A stretch of DNA of 11,455 bases. It comes from Cyanobacteria bacterium HKST-UBA02. GTDB taxonomy: Bacteria; Cyanobacteriota; Vampirovibrionia; Obscuribacterales; Obscuribacteraceae. Location: contig JAGQHH010000197.1 of the NCBI GenBank assembly GCA_020431945.1, positions 1-11,455 of the forward strand, in the 5' to 3' direction. The notes beneath the pieces were generated by a model. The model did no database searches. It was not told where the DNA came from and worked only from the letters and a program-made list of their open reading frames with translations. Positions 1 through 5,524 of this stretch are shown piece by piece; position 1 is the first letter of the stretch; every line of letters starts with the position of its first letter. A program made the translations under genes and the position numbers.

Positions 1-78
1 TCACCTTAAACATCTTGGTCGGAAAATTCTTCTGCTTTTTCTCTTTTCCCCTACCCTGCGGTAATCCGACAAACAGTC

Positions 79-198
79 ATGATTTGGCTCATATCTGCAA
101 TTCTTTGCTTCTTTCTGGTGCTCGGTCTCCTTTCTGTCTTCTATCCCGAGTACCTGCACGCTTTGATACCCGCTAAGAAACGTCACCGGCACTTCTAG
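79..198 (+). CDS. Putative 39-aa single-pass membrane peptide
   Basis: This short ORF starts at ATG 79 and stops at TAG 196-198. Its product begins MIWLISAILCFFLVLGLLSV, is almost wholly hydrophobic for about 20 residues, and ends in a basic tail (residues 33-38, KKRHRH). That is the layout of a single-pass membrane peptide with its C-terminus probably on the cytoplasmic side by the positive-inside rule (inference). No function can be recognised. A clear Shine-Dalgarno is missing upstream, which lowers confidence. Third codon positions are moderately GC-rich, as in nearby genes. It lies in a loosely packed region that has two other candidate membrane microproteins (416-583 and 1077-1181). It could equally be a chance ORF; conservation in relatives would decide. 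Confidence 0.4.
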   Translation: MIWLISAILCFFLVLGLLSVFYPEYLHALIPAKKRHRHF

Positions 199-415
199 GG
201 TTCTCTGAAGCCCTGGTGATGGCTTTCCTGGCTGGACTTGCAAGAGTCTACCGGGAAGACTTTTCTGTTGCTCGCTCCGGCGCCACGACACCGCCGGTGG
301 TACGGATTTCGATTACAGACAAATAAAGTTAAGGAAAAGTTGAGGACCCCCTTTAAAACCTCTTCCGGGCCTACAATTCTATTGTCGAAATCGTCCATCT
401 CATAGGACCAACGCC
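199..415. other. Intergenic stretch without a supportable gene
   Basis: These 217 bases separate two short membrane-peptide ORFs. A 35-codon ORF (219-326 +) is present but has neither a Shine-Dalgarno nor a recognisable product. The AT-rich part around 322-380 probably carries the promoter of the 416-583 gene: TACAAT at 372-377 is a possible -10, but no -35 sits at proper spacing. No strong hairpin is visible. Confidence 0.4.
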
Positions 416-583
416 ATGCCAGGTACAGCTCTCGGACTTTTCCTCATCGACTTCATGGTTCGTCCCTTTGTCAGAATCTATGAAAAGTGGCCCCTGGCCA
501 TGCTTCTGATCGTCCTGATCTTCTACAGCATCATCGGCTATATCGTCATCCGCTCCGTCTATATGACCGAGCACGGCAACTAA
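416..583 (+). CDS. Small 55-aa single-pass membrane protein
   Basis: This ORF starts at ATG 416 with AGGA (404-407) eight bases upstream, and stops at TAA 581-583. The product begins MPGTALGLFLIDFMVRPFVR. It has an amphipathic N-terminal part (residues 1-22), a KWP turn at 24-26, and a clear transmembrane segment at about 27-45 rich in Leu, Ile and Val, followed by a short polar tail (EHGN). This resembles other one-pass bacterial microproteins that accompany membrane complexes, but I recognise no family and no function is implied. It converges on the lipoprotein gene at 603-1064 with a 19-base gap and no obvious terminator between. The Shine-Dalgarno and clean membrane topology make it the best supported of the three microprotein candidates here. 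Confidence 0.65.
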   Translation: MPGTALGLFLIDFMVRPFVRIYEKWPLAMLLIVLIFYSIIGYIVIRSVYMTEHGN

Positions 584-602
584 CCATATTCGGTATCACG
601 CT

Positions 603-1064
603 CTAGTGGTTCTCGGCGTCTACTGAGACCAGCTCGACGCTGAGCATGTCGCTTTCCAGATTGACCAGGCCGAGATACTGCTCGATGAAATTCTTCGCCC
701 GTCCCGGGCCGACCTCGCCGTCCATCGTATAGGTGCCGGTATCGAGGAGCTCGCCGTTATAGCCGTAGGTCTTGTAGCGGAGAGTGACGTTCTTGATTGG
801 CACTTCGTTATAGTTTTCCACCCTGAACCAGCAGTTGGGACAGTTGATCACCCAGAGACCGACTATGTGCCAGTCCACCAGCTCGAGACGCACATTTCGT
901 GTGAGGGCAGCATCGGCGTGAAGCTCCGGGGCGCCGCAGCCGCCCAGCAAGAGCAGGGGCAGAAGCATTATGAGTACTGTAAAAGCCGCTCTGGCAAGGC
1001 CGAGCCCGAACCAGGCTCGATTATTGCGAGCTGCGCCGGGCTTGCAGGATAATAGCGGAGTCAT
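603..1064 (-). CDS. Small lipoprotein with an FxLYD-like beta domain
   Basis: The 153-aa product has a long hydrophobic signal (about residues 22-40) ending in a lipobox-like LGGC with Cys43 as the candidate lipidated residue, so it is probably anchored to the envelope. The N-terminal region before the hydrophobic core is long (about 20 residues, several Arg). The mature part, about 110 residues, has the flavour of an FxLYD/CARDB-like immunoglobulin-type fold: a VENYNEVPIKNV stretch (82-93), NGELLDTG (103-110) and a GPGRAKNF turn (119-126). That is the usual 'variation on a tethered beta sandwich' pattern, assigned here by eye. A CxxC pair (Cys75, Cys78) could form a disulfide. No Shine-Dalgarno is visible before ATG 1064. 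The stop of the 34-aa ORF lies only 12 bases upstream, so the two may be co-transcribed and translationally coupled. Function unknown. Confidence 0.8.
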   Translation of the reverse strand: MTPLLSCKPGAARNNRAWFGLGLARAAFTVLIMLLPLLLLGGCGAPELHADAALTRNVRLELVDWHIVGLWVINCPNCWFRVENYNEVPIKNVTLRYKTYGYNGELLDTGTYTMDGEVGPGRAKNFIEQYLGLVNLESDMLSVELVSVDAENH

Positions 1065-1076
1065 TCTGGGAAGGAA

Positions 1077-1181
1077 CTAAATGTAAGGAAGCCATCCACA
1101 GCACTGCAGTATTCCCAGGATTACCATAATCGCAAAGAGTCCGAAAAGTCCGAAAAAGAATGCTTCGCCTTCTGCCAACAT
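1077..1181 (-). CDS. Putative 34-aa single-pass membrane peptide
   Basis: This minus-strand ORF runs from ATG (complement of 1179-1181) to TAG (complement of 1077-1079). The product begins MLAEGEAFFFGLFGLFAIMV and continues hydrophobic to a Cys-Cys pair at residues 27-28 (QCCGW), so nearly the whole chain is one membrane span with an acidic N-terminus. An AAGG lies 6 bases before the ATG, a modest Shine-Dalgarno. A perfect TATAAT on the same strand (complement of 1230-1235) lies about 50 bases upstream, which supports transcription through this ORF. The lipoprotein gene follows after 12 bases, so the pair may form a small envelope operon. The Cys pair and position suggest, but do not prove, a role with that lipoprotein. 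No family recognised. Confidence 0.5.
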   Translation of the reverse strand: MLAEGEAFFFGLFGLFAIMVILGILQCCGWLPYI

Positions 1182-1229
1182 AGCGTGCCTTCGGGGTTTA
1201 ACCCTCTTTCTGCCTTGGAGATCCCGTAC

Positions 1230-1235
1230 ATTATA
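1230..1235 (-). promoter_or_regulatory. Candidate -10 box (TATAAT) of the lipoprotein unit
   Basis: Read on the minus strand the hexamer is a perfect TATAAT. The expected start of transcription is near 1223, giving a leader of about 42 bases before the 34-aa ORF. No good TTGACA match lies at 16-18 bases' spacing, so it is either a weak promoter, activator-dependent, or chance. It sits in the 115-base divergent region shared with the PLP-enzyme gene. Confidence 0.4.
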
Positions 1236-1296
1236 GCGAGAATAGATGCCCGCTTGTATGCGGTTTTCCGGGGGTAAGCCGGAGGAAATCCTTTTA

Positions 1297-2508
1297 ATGA
1301 GCCTGAAAACAAGGTATTCCGAGAAGATCCGGCTCGATGAGCGTCATCTCGAACTGAGCAGAATCCAGTTCGGAAGCCATTCCGACGCAACATATTTAAA
1401 CACTGGCAGTGTCGGGCATAAGCCCTTGAGCGTTCTGGAAGCCATCGAGAGAGGCTGGAGACACCTCAATACCAATCCTACTCTCACGACTTATCTGGAG
1501 AGCGAGCATATCGAGACCTGTCGCCAGGCGGCTGCGGACCTATTCGAAGTGAATTCCGAATGCCTTTTCTTCGCCGACAGCACGACCCAGGGTTTGCAGC
1601 TTCTGATCAGCAGCTTCTTGCGTTACGCCGGAGACGAGGTGGTGACCACGTCTCGTGAGCACAAAAGCGTCAATACTATTCTTCGTTATCTCGAGGATAC
1701 CCGGGGAATCAAAGTCCGGCGTCTCACCGTGGACAATGATCTTTCCTCCGAGCAGCTCTGTATGAGCATTCTCAATGTGATCTCCCCGGACACCAGGTTG
1801 ATTCTGATCAGCGAGATCGATTGCCATACCGGTTGGCGACCGGATCTCACCATACTCACCGAGAGTCTCAAGCTCCTGGAGATGCCCTTGCTGGTCGACG
1901 GTGCCCATGCTCCGGGCAACGGTCCCTGTCGTCCCGGGCGTTATCCGCTCTGGGTGGGAGCCGGTCACAAATGGCTCGGGGGACCAAACGGTACTGCTTT
2001 CGTCTATGCTGAGCGGGATCTCATTCCCCGTCTCGATCCCCTGATCTATGGGGACGGCTTCTACCAGCTTCGGGAAGAAGATCTCTATGATCCGCGCCGC
2101 CTGGAATGCCGCGGCACCGCCGATGTGGTCAAGCTCATGGGCTTGAAAGCTGCCGTGGAGCTTTATGCCGGTCTCGATCAGATGTTGATCTCGGATTACC
2201 AGAACTATCTGGTCTCTTATCTCAAGGAGTCTCTGCTCAGCCGTTTGCCTGCCCGCATGCGGGGTCCGTCCATGGGGCTGCCCGAGGGCGAGGGGCAGGC
2301 GAGCATGATTACTTTCTATTTCGAGCCGGATTTCCTGAAGGTGAAAGACCTTCGCCAGGCGCTCTGGGATGAGCATCGTATCTGGGTGCAGCCGGATTTT
2401 CTCGGAGTCAATCCCGGCGCTGGTGTTAGAATCTCAGGACACTACAGTCTTTCCGAATCCGATATCGACCGCTTCGTCGAGGCTCTTTCCGGTTATGTCG
2501 TCGACTAG
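1297..2508 (+). CDS. Class V aminotransferase-fold PLP-dependent enzyme
   Basis: The reading frame is open from 1246, but ATG 1297 is preferred because GGAGGA (1281-1286) sits 10 bases before it; this gives 403 aa, a usual length. The fold-type I, class V signature is complete: YLNTGSVG near the N-terminus (33-40), STTQG phosphate-binding loop (95-99), LLVDGAHAPG with Asp201 and His204 contacting the cofactor ring, and GAGHKWLGGPNG with Lys225 as the Schiff-base lysine. The CRGTADVVKLMGLKAA stretch (271-286) resembles the isopenicillin-N-epimerase-like branch. The loop where SufS-type desulfurases carry their catalytic Cys reads VNPGAGVRISGHYS and has no Cys, so a canonical cysteine desulfurase role is unlikely. 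Substrate is unknown; a desulfurase-like, lyase, epimerase or kynureninase-like reaction is possible. The hydrolase gene follows after 24 bases, probably in one operon. Confidence 0.9.
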   Translation: MSLKTRYSEKIRLDERHLELSRIQFGSHSDATYLNTGSVGHKPLSVLEAIERGWRHLNTNPTLTTYLESEHIETCRQAAADLFEVNSECLFFADSTTQGLQLLISSFLRYAGDEVVTTSREHKSVNTILRYLEDTRGIKVRRLTVDNDLSSEQLCMSILNVISPDTRLILISEIDCHTGWRPDLTILTESLKLLEMPLLVDGAHAPGNGPCRPGRYPLWVGAGHKWLGGPNGTAFVYAERDLIPRLDPLIYGDGFYQLREEDLYDPRRLECRGTADVVKLMGLKAAVELYAGLDQMLISDYQNYLVSYLKESLLSRLPARMRGPSMGLPEGEGQASMITFYFEPDFLKVKDLRQALWDEHRIWVQPDFLGVNPGAGVRISGHYSLSESDIDRFVEALSGYVVD

Positions 2509-2532
2509 TAGTGATATCGCATCTGGTTATTT

Positions 2533-3537
2533 ATGGATCACCCGGAATACTCTCCGCCACTCGCTCTTGCCAATCCGCATCTGATGACCATCGCAGCTGC
2601 GGCCTGGCCGCGTTTGTTGCGGTCTGTGGTGGCCCGCGAGAGCCGGCGAATCATCAATGTCACCGAGCAAGACCGGGTAGTCGTTGCCCTCAACCGGGCC
2701 GGGGCGGAGAGAAGCCGCTCCCTGGCTATTCTTGTCCATGGTCTCGAGGGTGACTCCCGCTCGCACTATATGCTGGGCTTGAGCGGCAAGCTCATCGAGG
2801 CAGGCATCGATACCGCCCGTCTCAATCTCCGCAATTGCGGGGGCACGGCGCATCTCTGCCGGACTCTCTATAACGCCGGTATGAGCGAGGATCTGGTGGT
2901 GGTTGCCAGCACCCTCATGGCGGAAGAAGGTTACGAGCGCATTTACTTTCACGGGCTTTCCCTGGGAGGCAATATCGTCCTCAAAGCCGCCAGCGAGCTC
3001 GGGGACACCGGTTGGCTCAGGGGAGTTTGTGCTGTCTCGCCGAGTATCGACCTGGCAGCCAGTGTCGAGGCGCTGGGTACCGGAGCCAACCGGATTTATG
3101 ATTTGAACTTCGTAATCGCTCTGAAAAGAAAGCTCAGAAAGAAAGCCCGGCTATTCCCGGAGCTCTTCGATCCGGGAAAGCTCTCTTTGGTGACCACGGT
3201 ACGCGACTTCGACGAGACCTACACCGCTCCGGACGGGGGCTATGACTCGGCGGAGCACTATTACCGGAGCGCCAGCGCCCTGCCCCGGATGGCTTCGGTG
3301 AAGGCGCCGGTGCTGATCATCACCGCCAAGGACGATCCCCTGGTTCCTTACCGGTCCTTTGCCGCTCCGGTGCTGGACCGTCCCAATATCAAGGTGATCG
3401 CTACCGCGGCTGGCGGGCACGGTGGCTTTCTTCTTGGCAGAGGCGAGGGTCAGCCACGCGATAAGCGACTTAAAGCAGACCGTTTCTGGGCAGAAGACCA
3501 GGCCTGCCGCTTTTTCGTGAATCTAGATCTCGATTAA
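2533..3537 (+). CDS. YheT-type alpha/beta hydrolase
   Basis: The 334-aa product matches the YheT/ABHD1-3 (UPF0017) branch of alpha/beta hydrolases. It has the family N-terminus (PPLALANPHLMTI, 8-20), the oxyanion-region HGLEGDSRSHY (69-79), the RLNLRNCGG strand (96-104), and the nucleophile elbow GLSLGGN with Ser143. The acid is within KDDPLVP (Asp267 or Asp268) and the catalytic His is His296 in GGHGGF, so the triad is complete. Relatives act as esterases or lipases on small esters or lipids, but no natural substrate is established for the bacterial ones. It has no signal peptide, so it is cytoplasmic or membrane-associated. There is no Shine-Dalgarno before ATG 2533, but the N-terminal family match supports this start. 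Translation may be coupled to the PLP-enzyme gene 24 bases upstream. Confidence 0.92.
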   Translation: MDHPEYSPPLALANPHLMTIAAAAWPRLLRSVVARESRRIINVTEQDRVVVALNRAGAERSRSLAILVHGLEGDSRSHYMLGLSGKLIEAGIDTARLNLRNCGGTAHLCRTLYNAGMSEDLVVVASTLMAEEGYERIYFHGLSLGGNIVLKAASELGDTGWLRGVCAVSPSIDLAASVEALGTGANRIYDLNFVIALKRKLRKKARLFPELFDPGKLSLVTTVRDFDETYTAPDGGYDSAEHYYRSASALPRMASVKAPVLIITAKDDPLVPYRSFAAPVLDRPNIKVIATAAGGHGGFLLGRGEGQPRDKRLKADRFWAEDQACRFFVNLDLD

Positions 3538-3548
3538 GATGTTTTTTT
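3520..3548 (+). terminator. Weak possible terminator after the hydrolase gene
   Basis: A run of seven T (3542-3548) follows the stop codon after a short stem formed by ATCT (3527-3530) and AGAT (3537-3540), with a 6-base loop. The stem is only four AT-rich pairs, so it is at best a weak terminator; the T run is the main reason for listing it. Confidence 0.2.
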
Positions 3549-3585
3549 CTGACTGGATAACTCCGGTCGTGTACCATTGTGCCGA

Positions 3586-3616
3586 GACGCTCTCCGGATG
3601 CAAAGGGTTGAGCGTC
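3586..3616 (+). promoter_or_regulatory. Inverted repeat in the leader/promoter region
   Basis: GACGCTC (3586-3592) and GAGCGTC (3610-3616) are perfect complements with a 17-base spacer. It lies about 90 bases before the exported-protein gene at 3707. It may be an operator for a dimeric regulator or a leader hairpin; nothing in the sequence tells which. Confidence 0.3.
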
Positions 3617-3650
3617 CGATAAGTTTGTCAGTGGTTTACTAACAGTATCG

Positions 3651-3675
3651 GTTCGCTCACGAAATTACGTGGAAC
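3651..3675 (+). promoter_or_regulatory. Bulged hairpin just upstream of the Shine-Dalgarno
   Basis: GTTC (3651-3654) plus CACG (3658-3661) pairs with CGTG (3668-3671) plus GAAC (3672-3675), giving an eight-pair stem with a 3-base bulge and a 6-base AAATTA loop. It ends 17 bases before the GGGGAGGA site, so it could affect mRNA stability or ribosome access. Pairing may be chance. Confidence 0.3.
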
Positions 3676-3706
3676 AAGAATCTGGAAATACAGGGGAGGA
3701 TGGGTC

Positions 3707-4123
3707 GTGAAAAGTAGAAAATTGGGAGCCCTGGTTGCTCTGATGGCTGTCCTGGGCACGGCGATGCCGGCTATGGCTGATGACGAGCCTCTGGACATGG
3801 TTACCCAAGGGTCGCTCATGGTTACTCGCGTAGGCGGTATGGGTGCCGGTCTGGTGCTCGGTACACCGGTCGCTGTCATCCGCGAGTCCGTCAAGACCTG
3901 CATCGACTTCACCGGCGCTGCTGCTGACAAAGTCGGCGAGCCGGTGGGCGGTAAAGACAACGGTCCTGTCTGCCTGGTCTGCAGCCTGGTGACAGTGCCT
4001 GTCGGCCTGGTGGTCGGCAGCGTCAAGGGTCTCTATTACGGCACCAAGAACGGCGTCGTAACCGGCTTCAACCAGCCCTTCCATCCTGACAGCTTCAGCT
4101 TCGGCGAGCTCGAAGGAGAATAA
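3707..4123 (+). CDS. Small exported glycine-rich protein of unknown function
   Basis: Translation begins at GTG 3707: GGGGAGGA (3693-3700) is 6 bases before it, while the ATG overlapping that site (3700-3702) meets a stop after five codons. The 138-aa product has a classic signal peptide, MKSRKLGALVALMAVLGTAM then PAMA, with cleavage likely after Ala24. The mature part has two Gly/Val-rich, weakly hydrophobic stretches (about 43-58 and 90-107), followed by GLYYGTKNGVV and an aromatic NQPFHPDSFSF end. Cys65, Cys89 and Cys92 could form disulfides. The two stretches share a GLV-x-G pattern about 50 residues apart, hinting at an internal duplication. The look is that of small exosortase-associated or periplasmic proteins (TIGR04073-like), but this is only resemblance. 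Its strong Shine-Dalgarno, own leader and strong terminator suggest a well-expressed single gene. Confidence 0.85.
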   Translation: MKSRKLGALVALMAVLGTAMPAMADDEPLDMVTQGSLMVTRVGGMGAGLVLGTPVAVIRESVKTCIDFTGAAADKVGEPVGGKDNGPVCLVCSLVTVPVGLVVGSVKGLYYGTKNGVVTGFNQPFHPDSFSFGELEGE

Positions 4124-4156
4124 CCGGAAGACATATTCGGTTATCGAGATCTCAGG

Positions 4157-4187
4157 GCCCGCAGCGCAAGCTGCGGGCTTTTCTCTT
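4157..4187 (+). terminator. Strong intrinsic terminator with GCAA tetraloop
   Basis: GCCCGCAGC (4157-4165) pairs perfectly with GCTGCGGGC (4170-4178) around a GCAA tetraloop (4166-4169, GNRA type). A T-rich tail (TTTTCTCTT, 4179-4187) follows. It closes the exported-protein gene 33 bases after its stop codon. Confidence 0.9.
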
Positions 4188-4188
4188 A

Positions 4189-4194
4189 TATAAT
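4189..4194 (+). promoter_or_regulatory. Candidate -10 box (TATAAT) for a leaderless transcript
   Basis: A perfect TATAAT begins two bases after the terminator tail. A transcript would start at about 4201, which is the base before ATG 4202. No -35 match to TTGACA is present at 16-18 bases; the terminator stem occupies that place. It is the only visible signal for expressing the 4202-5507 pair. Confidence 0.5.
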
Positions 4195-4201
4195 GAGCGC
4201 C

Positions 4202-4453
4202 ATGAACATCCATGAGTGGTTCAGCAGAGTCAGTCGGGCGAAGGATCGCCAGGAGCTCTTCGCGATTCTCGACGAGTTCCGTCCGCTTCAATGGACGGAT
4301 GGCGAGCGCTCCCAGATGGCCCGGCTCTATATCAGGCTGGTGGACGATCTGCCCGACGGCAAGAATGTCCCGGTGCCTGCCGGAGGCAAGGTAGAAAGTG
4401 AAGCAGACAACGTCGAAGCAGACGACGGTCCGGTCTGGTATGAAAAGATGTGA
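4202..4453 (+). CDS. Small acidic protein upstream of the Old Yellow Enzyme
   Basis: The frame is open from ATG 4193, but that codon lies inside the TATAAT box, so ATG 4202 is the better start (83 aa). Neither has a Shine-Dalgarno. The product begins MNIHEWFSRVSRAKDRQELF and appears helical and charged over its first 55 residues, with a WTDGERSQMARLYIRLVDDL segment typical of a small helical bundle. The C-terminal third is acidic (ESEADNVEADDG) and probably disordered; its DNA holds a near-duplicate 15-base unit (4401-4415 and 4416-4431). No family is recognised. It overlaps the Old Yellow Enzyme gene by 14 bases, which suggests translational coupling and a related role. It may simply be a small adaptor or a regulator of unknown kind. 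Confidence 0.7.
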   Translation: MNIHEWFSRVSRAKDRQELFAILDEFRPLQWTDGERSQMARLYIRLVDDLPDGKNVPVPAGGKVESEADNVEADDGPVWYEKM

Positions 4454-5507
4454 GCTCTTCGAGCCTCTCACTATTCGCAAAATCGAGCTGAAAAACAGGA
4501 TCGTCGTATCCCCCATGTGCCAGTATTCATGCGAGGACGGCCTGGCAAACGACTGGCACCTCGTTCATCTCGGCTCCCGGGCTGTGGGCGGCGCTGCCAT
4601 GGTCATCTGCGAAGCTACCGCTGTCGAAGCCCGGGGGCGTATCAGCCCGGACGATCTGGGTATCTGGAGCGACGCTCATGGCGAGGCTCTGGTACCGGTC
4701 ACTCGTTTCATCAAGAGCCAGGGCTCCCTTTCTTGTATCCAGCTCGCCCATGCCGGTCGCAAGGCAGCTACCGCTTCTCCCTGGAAAGGGCGCAAGATCC
4801 TGGCTGAGAATGACGGTGGCTGGAAAGTGGTTGGTCCGAGCCCCCTTCCTTTCGATGATGGCTATCAGGTTCCCCATGAGTTGAGTGTTGAAGAGATCGG
4901 GTCGCTGGTGGAGGCTTTCCGTCTCGGGGCTCGCCGGGCTGTGGCCGCCGGATTCGATGCCATCGAGATCCACAATGCCCACGGCTATCTTCTCCATTCC
5001 TTTCTATCGCCTCTTTCGAATGTCCGCCAGGACGGCTATGGCGGTAGCCGGGAAAATCGTATGCGTTTCTCCCGGGAAGTCATCCAGGCTGTTCGCGCCG
5101 AGATGCCTGACGAGATGCCGCTATTCGTCCGGATTTCGGCTTCGGACTGGGTGGAAGGCGGCTGGTCCGTGGAGGATTCGGTGGCTTTCGCGACCATGGC
5201 AGGACCTCTCGGAGTCGATCTGATCGATTGTTCCTCAGGCGCTCTGGTGCCCTATGCGAAGATTCCTGCTGCGCCTGGCTTTCAGGTGCCCTTTGCCGAG
5301 CAGATCAGGCGTGAGGCTGGTATCGCTACTGGTGCGGTCGGTTTGATCACCGACGCTCAGCAAGCTCAAGAGATCATCGCATCCGGGCGCGCCGACATCG
5401 TTCTTCTTGCCCGGGAACTCCTGCGCGATCCTTACTGGCCGCTGCACGCCGCCTCGATTCTCGGTGTCGAGATCGACTGGCCCGTTCAATATGAGCGCGC
5501 TCGCTAG
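4440..5507 (+). CDS. YqjM-like Old Yellow Enzyme, NADPH:flavin oxidoreductase
   Basis: The product is a close relative of Bacillus YqjM by recalled comparison: an FMN-binding TIM barrel that reduces activated C=C bonds of enals, enones and quinones with NADPH. From ATG 4440 (355 aa) the N-terminus LFEPLTIRKIELKNRIVVSP aligns with YqjM; a GTG at 4398 with an AAGG upstream would add 14 residues and is less likely. Cys27 in SPMCQYS matches the redox-tuning Cys26 of the thermophilic-like class. HNAHGYLLH carries His178 and His181 for ligand binding, SPLSN and YGGSRENR are in place, and C-terminal PVQYER carries the arginine finger that reaches the partner subunit. LIDCSSGALVP and ATGAVGLI form the flavin-phosphate end. 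It has no signal peptide. It overlaps the small acidic gene by 14 bases. Role is probably detoxification or general ene-reduction. Confidence 0.95.
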   Translation: MKRCELFEPLTIRKIELKNRIVVSPMCQYSCEDGLANDWHLVHLGSRAVGGAAMVICEATAVEARGRISPDDLGIWSDAHGEALVPVTRFIKSQGSLSCIQLAHAGRKAATASPWKGRKILAENDGGWKVVGPSPLPFDDGYQVPHELSVEEIGSLVEAFRLGARRAVAAGFDAIEIHNAHGYLLHSFLSPLSNVRQDGYGGSRENRMRFSREVIQAVRAEMPDEMPLFVRISASDWVEGGWSVEDSVAFATMAGPLGVDLIDCSSGALVPYAKIPAAPGFQVPFAEQIRREAGIATGAVGLITDAQQAQEIIASGRADIVLLARELLRDPYWPLHAASILGVEIDWPVQYERAR

Positions 5508-5512
5508 CTAGC
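5493..5512. repeat. Two abutting 10-bp perfect palindromes at the convergent junction
   Basis: GAGCGCGCTC (5493-5502) is followed without a gap by GCTAGCTAGC (5503-5512); each is its own reverse complement. They span the stop codon of the Old Yellow Enzyme gene and the junction with the convergent TPR gene, which ends at 5525. They could act as a bidirectional structure or a binding site, but there is no T run on either side to make a standard terminator. Confidence 0.4.
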
Positions 5513-5524
5513 TCTCGATCCTTT

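Noticed and set aside
1..291. 96-codon open frame on the minus strand, running off the left edge
   Set aside because: Composition is rich in Arg, Gln, Lys and Ser without any fold pattern, and the plus-strand microprotein is a better reading; too weak to list.
219..326. 35-codon ORF (MAFLAGLARVYREDF...)
   Set aside because: No Shine-Dalgarno, no hydrophobic span or motif; too short to support without conservation.
1540..2376. 278-codon open frame on the minus strand
   Set aside because: It lies fully antisense to the PLP-enzyme gene, whose motifs are complete; its product shows no recognisable domain and looks like a shadow of GC-rich codon use.
584..4144. Shared 10-base string CATATTCGGT after two stop codons (584-594 and 4132-4141)
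   Set aside because: Dozens of repeated 10-mers are expected by chance in 11 kb; the flanks do not extend the match.
3665..4516. 283-codon open frame on the minus strand
   Set aside because: It crosses the strong terminator and is antisense to three plus-strand genes with good starts.
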